In this document: positions 6,716-9,154 of the stretch, one piece after another
Layout of the letters: each line of letters opens with the position of its first letter
Numbering within the stretch: the stretch's first letter is position 1
Source: CAZOEL01 sp964578835
Lineage (GTDB): Bacteria; Desulfobacterota; Syntrophobacteria; Syntrophobacterales; Syntrophobacteraceae
NCBI GenBank assembly: GCA_964578835.1
Contig: CAZOEL010000137.1
Span: forward strand, 1 to 9,154
Length of the DNA stretch: 9,154 nt
Direction: 5' to 3'
Made by a program: the position numbers and the translations under genes
Notes under the pieces: generated by a model
Database searches by the model: none
What the model was told of the DNA's origin: nothing
The model's input: only the letters and a program-made list of their open reading frames with translations

Positions 6716-7461
6716 GAGTGGAGGCTCTTTTTCGAGGAGATTCCCCAAGGAGGGCGAAGGATTGCCGGCAACAGGGATGCTGAGGATCTACTGCGATACT
6801 CTCCAGGCTGGCACAATCTGGGACTTCTCCAGTTTTTCGGCGTGATATCCATTCAACGTGGGTTGCCGGCTGAGGGAAAAGCATGGAACATCGAGCATAT
6901 CTACCGTGCTCCTTTTGGTGATGCCTTGCTGAGCTTGCTGGTGAGCAGATCTTTTGGGAGCATCGAAAACATCCTTAAATTGATAGATAAATTGGGCTCC
7001 GCCGGCGTTTTGCAGCCTCTCTTGCAGCCTTATTTCCCCGAGTGGAGAAACAATCTGCCTATTTCTCAATGGACCTTTCGGGAGGGGACTTGCATCTTCA
7101 AGGTGTCATGGGGAAAGGTGTGGCTTCGGATCGCAATCCGTGCAGCTCTGAGTCTGGACATACTCGCAACGGCTATCCTCAACGCGGTCAGGTTTAGCAA
7201 GACCATCTTTATCAGTTATCATACTGGAACCGATTCGGCGCTCTGGAAAGAGTCCGCCATCCCTTTCTGGAAGAAGGACCATGGACGAGCGATGTCTCAG
7301 TGGGCGATCTCCCGCTTGGAATCTCTCAGACCATGCTATTTGATTTTGGCGACAGTTGGCAATCTGATGTAACTCTTGAGCGAATTGACCCCAATATGCC
7401 TGCCGAAAAAGCTGTTCTCCTGTAGACTTACGGTGAGCCTCCCAAGCAGTACGGGAGATAG
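6716..7461 (+). pseudogene. Decayed plasmid pRiA4b ORF-3-like protein gene
   Basis: From about 6740 one frame reads IPQGGRRIAGNRDAEDLLRY, SPGWHNLGLLQFFG, GLPAEGKAWNIEHIYRAPFG, then FREGTCIFKVSWGKVWLRIAI and LSLDILATAILNAVRF; the start is lost upstream, and the GTG at 6842 is internal. At ~7195-7201 the reading must move to another frame, which gives DHLYQLSYWNRFGALERV, GPWTSDVSVGDLPLG, ISQTMLFDFGDSWQSDVTLERIDPN, the signature of the pRiA4b ORF-3 family (also called IS1096 passenger TnpR-like). In that frame a TAG (7423-7425) replaces the codon expected to encode Glu in a 'LLE-T-x-GEPPKQY' ending, and a natural-looking stop follows at 7459-7461. So the gene has lost its N-terminal part, one frame and one codon. 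The family's function is not known. It directly follows the repeat zone, which probably replaced its 5' end. Confidence 0.75.
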
Positions 7462-7748
7462 AACGAGTAAAGTATTGGCTTGGGAGACGCGTGTCGCCGG
7501 CCCATGAAAAATCAGGGGTTTGTCAGATGTGAGAAAAGCCCGAAAGAACTACACGGTAGAGCCAGGAAATTATATTGGTTCCATTTCCCCATATATTAAG
7601 CATATATCCTATCAAAATGAGCAAATTCCCTATTAAATTTTACTAATGGAGATTCTATTCTCTTGAAGAATGTCTTCTTAGGGGCGGATTTTCACAGTCA
7701 GAGTCGTTATCCGCAGTTCTTTCGGTGAATTATAATTGACTGCTGAGT
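7462..7748 (+). promoter_or_regulatory. AT-rich intergenic region with a possible -10 element for the 7761 gene
   Basis: No gene is visible. The sequence is AT-rich from about 7570 to 7680, with CATATAT repeated at 7590-7610. TATAAT at 7731-7736 is a perfect -10 hexamer, giving a short leader before the ribosome binding site at 7750; the -35 region (TTATCC near 7707) is poor, so the promoter call is tentative. Confidence 0.3.
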
Positions 7749-7760
7749 GAAGGAGAGGCT

Positions 7761-8111
7761 ATGCTCTGCAACATAAAGCCACCAGGCACTACGAGGGGAA
7801 ATCTAAATCCAACCGCATCACGAGAATCATCATATGAAGAAAGACGGCTATTTTGCAATCACTACAGCTCATGCCTCAATATTGCAATCGAGAAGGGTTG
7901 GAGCGGATTTACCTGCAGGAGGTGCGAGGCTTTTGCTAAGGCGAATTGGAGTGCTGAAGATCGAACGGAAGATGAATTCAAATGTATGGCGCTTATATTA
8001 ACCATTTTTTGTAAGAAACGGTACGCCTATCTGAACCCCGGCAGAATAGTAGAGCGACTCGAGCAGGATACGAGATGGGGGCAGGAGTATGGAGGGGTGC
8101 TCGCTTTTTAG
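7761..8111 (+). CDS. Small four-cysteine (putative zinc-binding) hypothetical protein
   Basis: This 116-residue protein is not one I can name. The start is well supported: AAGGAG (7750-7755) lies 5 nt before the ATG. The first ~28 residues are polar and probably disordered. A compact module follows, with Cys32, Cys38, Cys52 and Cys55 in the phrase CNHYSSCLNIAIEKGWSGFT then CRRC, i.e. C-x5-C-x13-C-x2-C, which suggests a structural zinc site. The remainder is mixed (CMALILTIFCKKRYAYLNP) and ends EYGGVLAF. It contains no signal peptide or membrane segment, so it is probably cytoplasmic. The spacing to the next gene is 86 bp, in the same direction, so the two could be co-transcribed. Short cysteine modules of this kind can bind nucleic acid or protein; its role is unknown. 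Confidence 0.72.
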   Translation: MLCNIKPPGTTRGNLNPTASRESSYEERRLFCNHYSSCLNIAIEKGWSGFTCRRCEAFAKANWSAEDRTEDEFKCMALILTIFCKKRYAYLNPGRIVERLEQDTRWGQEYGGVLAF

Positions 8112-8197
8112 TCCTTTTTTTATGATGGAGATAGCTAATGCGCCCGATAATGCAGATCCTGATGGGATAATAAGCCTCAGGAGAAAGGAAATGCGCC

Positions 8198-8770
8198 ATG
8201 AGAAGAAAATCGATATGGTCTATAGGGTATTTAGCGCTCTTTTGTTTTATAACAACATCTGCAGCCGCTGCCAGTATTGAGGACATTACCGGAACTTGGG
8301 ACGTATATTCCAAAACGAAGGCCAAGGTGAACGGGCTGGGTTCCGACAGCTCCGAAGGAAATGGAGAAATCGTGATTTCAGCAGGAGATCCGGGCGCGAA
8401 TAGCGGCTCTTTTGTCTTTCATGACCCCGATGGAATTCATTCCTACACAGGCATTTTTATCTTATCACCCGATGGAAAGAAACTCGAGATGAGCCTTGAT
8501 GCCCCAGGACGTCAAGAATTCGAGGCAATGCTTACGGAATGGCTTCAGGGCGCGGCGTTGGGTAAAGGCCTCACTCTGGAGAATATTGTATTTTCTTTCG
8601 ATTCGAAGGGCATATCCATCAGTCCTGTCAAAATTTCCAAGAAGACAAACACCCCGACGAATGCAAAAGTATCCTCTAAAGGTATTGTTTCAGCAGACGT
8701 TTGGGAAGGCTTAGACTTTATCGGCAATAAATCAAGAAAATTCTCTTTTACAAGTAAGCTAAAATTCTAG
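8198..8770 (+). CDS. Secreted hypothetical protein with N-terminal signal peptide
   Basis: The 190-residue product begins MRRKSIWSIGYLALFCFITT followed by SAAAA-SIED: a positive start, a hydrophobic core and an Ala-rich cleavage site at about residue 24-25, so export by Sec is likely. No lipobox Cys is present. The mature part opens with ITGTWDVYSK, a Gly-Thr-Trp pattern also found at the start of lipocalin-like beta-barrel domains, and alternates short strands (GEIVISAGD, GSFVFHD, YTGIFILSPDGKKLEMSL), consistent with a beta-rich fold; a helical stretch (EFEAMLTEWLQGAAL) and a basic tail (NKSRKFSFTSKLKF) follow. The start at 8198 is chosen over the ATG at 8191 because only it is in frame; AGGAG (8179-8183) and AAAGGA lie 8-14 nt upstream. 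Function is unknown; it looks intact, unlike the genes to its left. Confidence 0.8.
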   Translation: MRRKSIWSIGYLALFCFITTSAAAASIEDITGTWDVYSKTKAKVNGLGSDSSEGNGEIVISAGDPGANSGSFVFHDPDGIHSYTGIFILSPDGKKLEMSLDAPGRQEFEAMLTEWLQGAALGKGLTLENIVFSFDSKGISISPVKISKKTNTPTNAKVSSKGIVSADVWEGLDFIGNKSRKFSFTSKLKF

Positions 8771-9154
8771 ATATTCTTTTGCCGTAAGAGATGAATTGAG
8801 ATGGGTGTTGAGACTGACCATCAACCAGGGGGATGAGGCTCGCATTTCTTTTGACCGGGAATGTATCCGCCGATTTCTTCAATGCTGTTAGGCCGTGTCG
8901 ATCATGGTGGGGGCAATGGAAATGAGAGGACGCCACCATTTCGATGGCGTCCTCCCGGGGAAACGCCTACTCTTCCTTCATATCTCCACGGATATTTTCC
9001 GGCCCAATTTCGAGCGGCTCTTCTGGTGGGGCCTTTGCCCAGGCCGAAGCCATTCACATCTTCGTACAGAGATTCTTTTCGGTTCCCGACCAAGACAGTA
9101 AGGGCGATCTTCAGGGCTGTTGCCGCCGCTCAGGAAGGGTAGCGATCTTCACGG
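8771..9154. other. No supported gene in the right-hand end
   Basis: Three short overlapping frames (two plus, one minus, about 8861-9142) encode Pro/Arg/Gly-rich sequence without a recognisable domain or ribosome binding site. On the minus strand two other frames show fragments such as APPEEPLEIGPENIRGDMKE interrupted by stops, which could be the end of a decayed gene, but I cannot name it. The only clear structure is the hairpin at 8926-8954. Confidence 0.4.
8926..8954. terminator. Strong hairpin, possible bidirectional terminator
   Basis: GAGGACGCCA (8926-8935) pairs perfectly with TGGCGTCCTC (8945-8954) around a 9-nt loop. It lies 156 bp after the stop of the secreted-protein gene. No T-run follows on either strand, so intrinsic termination is uncertain; it may instead be a repeat or RNA-stabilising stem. 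Confidence 0.4.

Noticed and set aside
6319..6783. Several short open frames in the repeat zone
   Set aside because: Their codons are repeat sequence (Pro/Arg/Gly/Ser-rich) on both strands, without a domain or ribosome binding site.
8861..9142. Plus-strand open frame of 93 codons and its overlapping minus-strand partner
   Set aside because: Arg/Pro-rich composition, no start signal, and three overlapping frames open by base composition; no family recognised.

Overview
No rRNA or tRNA gene is visible, so taxonomy is an inference. The gene families (type I-C CRISPR-Cas, BREX, an ISAzo13-like transposase, a pRiA4b ORF-3-like protein) and the dispersed palindromic repeats fit a repeat-rich proteobacterium or desulfobacterotan, perhaps a Syntrophobacter-like anaerobe. 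The window reads as a decaying defence island: most genes are truncated or frameshifted and are joined by repeats and an insertion-sequence scrap.

Left part, minus strand (27-4831): remains of a BREX locus in the usual order brxB > brxC > pglX. BrxB is only its C-terminal half. BrxC is present over about 1,200 codons but split into three frames; one break lies inside the Walker A motif and the other before the C-terminal third. PglX is only a C-terminal, specificity-side fragment without the methyltransferase core. A palindromic repeat family (outer motif GTCTGAAC...GTTCAGAC) sits at both gene junctions (709-852 and 4493-4579), and the stop codons of brxC and brxB lie inside the repeat.

Middle, plus strand (about 4815-6276): an N-terminal ISAzo13-like transposase fragment joins truncated brxB to truncated cas1. 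Cas1 (type I-C) lacks its N-terminal part and carries a tandem 4-bp duplication that breaks the frame. Cas2 is intact, with a strong ribosome binding site over the cas1 stop. A type I-C leader and a single repeat follow. The rest of the array and the interference genes (cas3, cas5, cas8c, cas7) are absent.

Right part (6277-9154): a zone of MITE-like and hairpin repeats, a decayed pRiA4b ORF-3-like pseudogene (N-terminus lost, one frameshift, one nonsense codon), a small four-cysteine protein with a good ribosome binding site, and a secreted protein with a clear signal peptide. The last 380 bases hold no gene I can support, only one strong hairpin.

Taken together, neither defence system should work as encoded. 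I see no complete new system. The most unusual points are the repeat that supplies stop codons to two BREX genes, the P-loop break in BrxC, and the fusion of two defence remnants through an IS fragment.
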